Assembly: GCF_011174775.1 (NCBI RefSeq)
Contig: NZ_JAANHS010000002.1
Coordinates: 372,001-436,000, forward strand
Direction: 5' to 3'
Length of the DNA stretch: 64,000 bases
DNA from: Rhodobacter calidifons
GTDB lineage: Bacteria > Pseudomonadota > Alphaproteobacteria > Rhodobacterales > Rhodobacteraceae
Notes under the pieces: generated by a model
Seen by the model: the letters and a program-made list of their open reading frames with translations, nothing else
Database searches by the model: none
What the model was told of the DNA's origin: nothing
Made by a program: the position numbers and the translations under genes
In this document: piece by piece, positions 59,954 to 64,000 of the stretch
Numbering within the stretch: position 1 is the first letter of the stretch
Layout of the letters: each line of letters opens with the position of its first letter

Positions 59954-60574
59954 ATGACCGTCACCTTCTGGCAGCTCTGGCTTTACGCGCTTGGTATGGC
60001 GGCGCTCTGGGCGGTCCCCGGTCCGGTCTGGGTGGCGCTGACGGCCCGGTCCCTTGCCTTCGGGATGCGGGGCGCCTGGCCGCTGGCTGTCGGGGTCGCG
60101 CTGGGAGACCTGATCTGGCCGCTGGCCGCCATCTTCGGGCTCAGCTGGGTTCTGTCCCTCTACGGCGACTTCCTGTCGGCGCTGCGCTGGGTGGCGGCGG
60201 CGGTGTTTCTGGCGATGGGGGTGCTGCTGATCCGCAAGCCGGCGGGCAGCATCGACGCCGACAGCCGGCTGACGCGCCCCGGTGCCTGGGCCGGCTTTGC
60301 GGTGGGCGTTGCGGCCGTGATCGGCAACCCGAAGGCGATCCTGTTCTACATGGGCGTGCTGCCCGGCTTCTTCGATCTGTCGCGCATCACGGCACTGGAT
60401 ATTGCCGCAATCCTGGCCATCTCGGCGCTGATCCCCATGCTGGGGAACCTGGCCCTGGCCTGGTTCCTGGACCGGGCGCGCAGGCTTCTGTCAAGCCCCG
60501 AAGCGATGCGGCGGCTGAACATCGTCTCGGGTTGCCTGCTGGTGGCGGTCGGGCTGATCATCCCCTTCACCTGA
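59954..60574 (+). CDS. LysE-family amino-acid exporter
   Basis: A 206-residue membrane protein with about five or six helices. The LysE/RhtB features are the N-terminal PGPVWVALTARSLAFGMRGAW and the mid-protein GNPKAILFYMGVLPGF. It probably exports an amino acid or derivative. It starts nine bases after the GNAT stop; these two genes are inserted between recF and gyrB. Confidence 0.88.
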   Translation: MTVTFWQLWLYALGMAALWAVPGPVWVALTARSLAFGMRGAWPLAVGVALGDLIWPLAAIFGLSWVLSLYGDFLSALRWVAAAVFLAMGVLLIRKPAGSIDADSRLTRPGAWAGFAVGVAAVIGNPKAILFYMGVLPGFFDLSRITALDIAAILAISALIPMLGNLALAWFLDRARRLLSSPEAMRRLNIVSGCLLVAVGLIIPFT

Positions 60575-60597
60575 CCCCTAAATCTGGTGGCCAAGGG

Positions 60598-64000
<3,403 letters not shown>

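Overview
The window is GC-rich, densely coded chromosomal DNA from an alphaproteobacterium, most likely order Rhodobacterales (Rhodobacter/Paracoccus relatives). The evidence is gene content and order: an rpsT-dnaA-dnaN-recF-gyrB replication block next to mutM, ubiE and ubiB; a complete PhyR-NepR-EcfG general stress locus; a Tim44-like/mltA/fxsA cluster; and families common in this order (DUF5368-like, DUF1328, DUF3618, a fused receiver-PP2C phosphatase with an Hpt partner). No identity search was possible, so genus is not assigned. No CRISPR array, rRNA, tRNA, transposase or integrase was recognised.

Layout. 0-2.4 kb: envelope genes (small membrane protein, two L,D-transpeptidases, a CAP lipoprotein). 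2.5-10.4 kb: a leftward run hslO-NUDIX-cca-ABC-ABC-RNA methyltransferase, with a heat-shock type promoter before hslO and a possible leader ORF before the ABC pair. 10.5-15.4 kb: a NUDIX hydrolase, a receiver-phosphatase divergent from an Hpt protein, and ilvA divergent from argG. 15.5-31.3 kb: an accessory protease/NTPase island. One arm carries an M28 peptidase, a histidine phosphatase and an HExxH metallopeptidase. The divergent arm is an overlapping operon of a subtilisin-trypsin double protease, a trypsin-like/P-loop fusion and a large STAND-like NTPase. A secreted tripeptidyl-peptidase-like hydrolase closes the island. None of the six core proteins has a visible signal peptide. This is the best candidate for an under-described system; it looks like a cytosolic, NTP-controlled proteolytic conflict or surveillance module.

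31.4-37 kb: periplasmic msrA, an SDR, a lipoprotein hydrolase, an Smr protein, mltA, a Tim44-like protein and fxsA. 37-45.5 kb: a stress-response neighbourhood. The core is phyR divergent from nepR-ecfG-sensor protein. I found six exact matches to the EcfG promoter consensus (GGAAC-N16/17-CGTT): three between phyR and nepR (two of them interleaved on opposite strands), two facing away from each other before an AI-2E-type transporter and a hypothetical gene, and one before a DUF1328 gene. The sensor protein has lost recognisable ATP-binding motifs and may be a PhyP-like phosphatase. The AI-2E-type transporter is cut by an in-frame amber codon.

45.8-50.6 kb: an operon for a three-subunit molybdenum hydroxylase with a MoaD-like protein and an HpcH/HpaI aldolase, probably catabolic. 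50.6-63.1 kb: ubiB-ubiE facing mutM, enoyl-CoA hydratase, rpsT, dnaA, dnaN, recF, a GNAT protein, a LysE exporter and gyrB. An alpha-L-rhamnosidase-like gene runs off the right edge.
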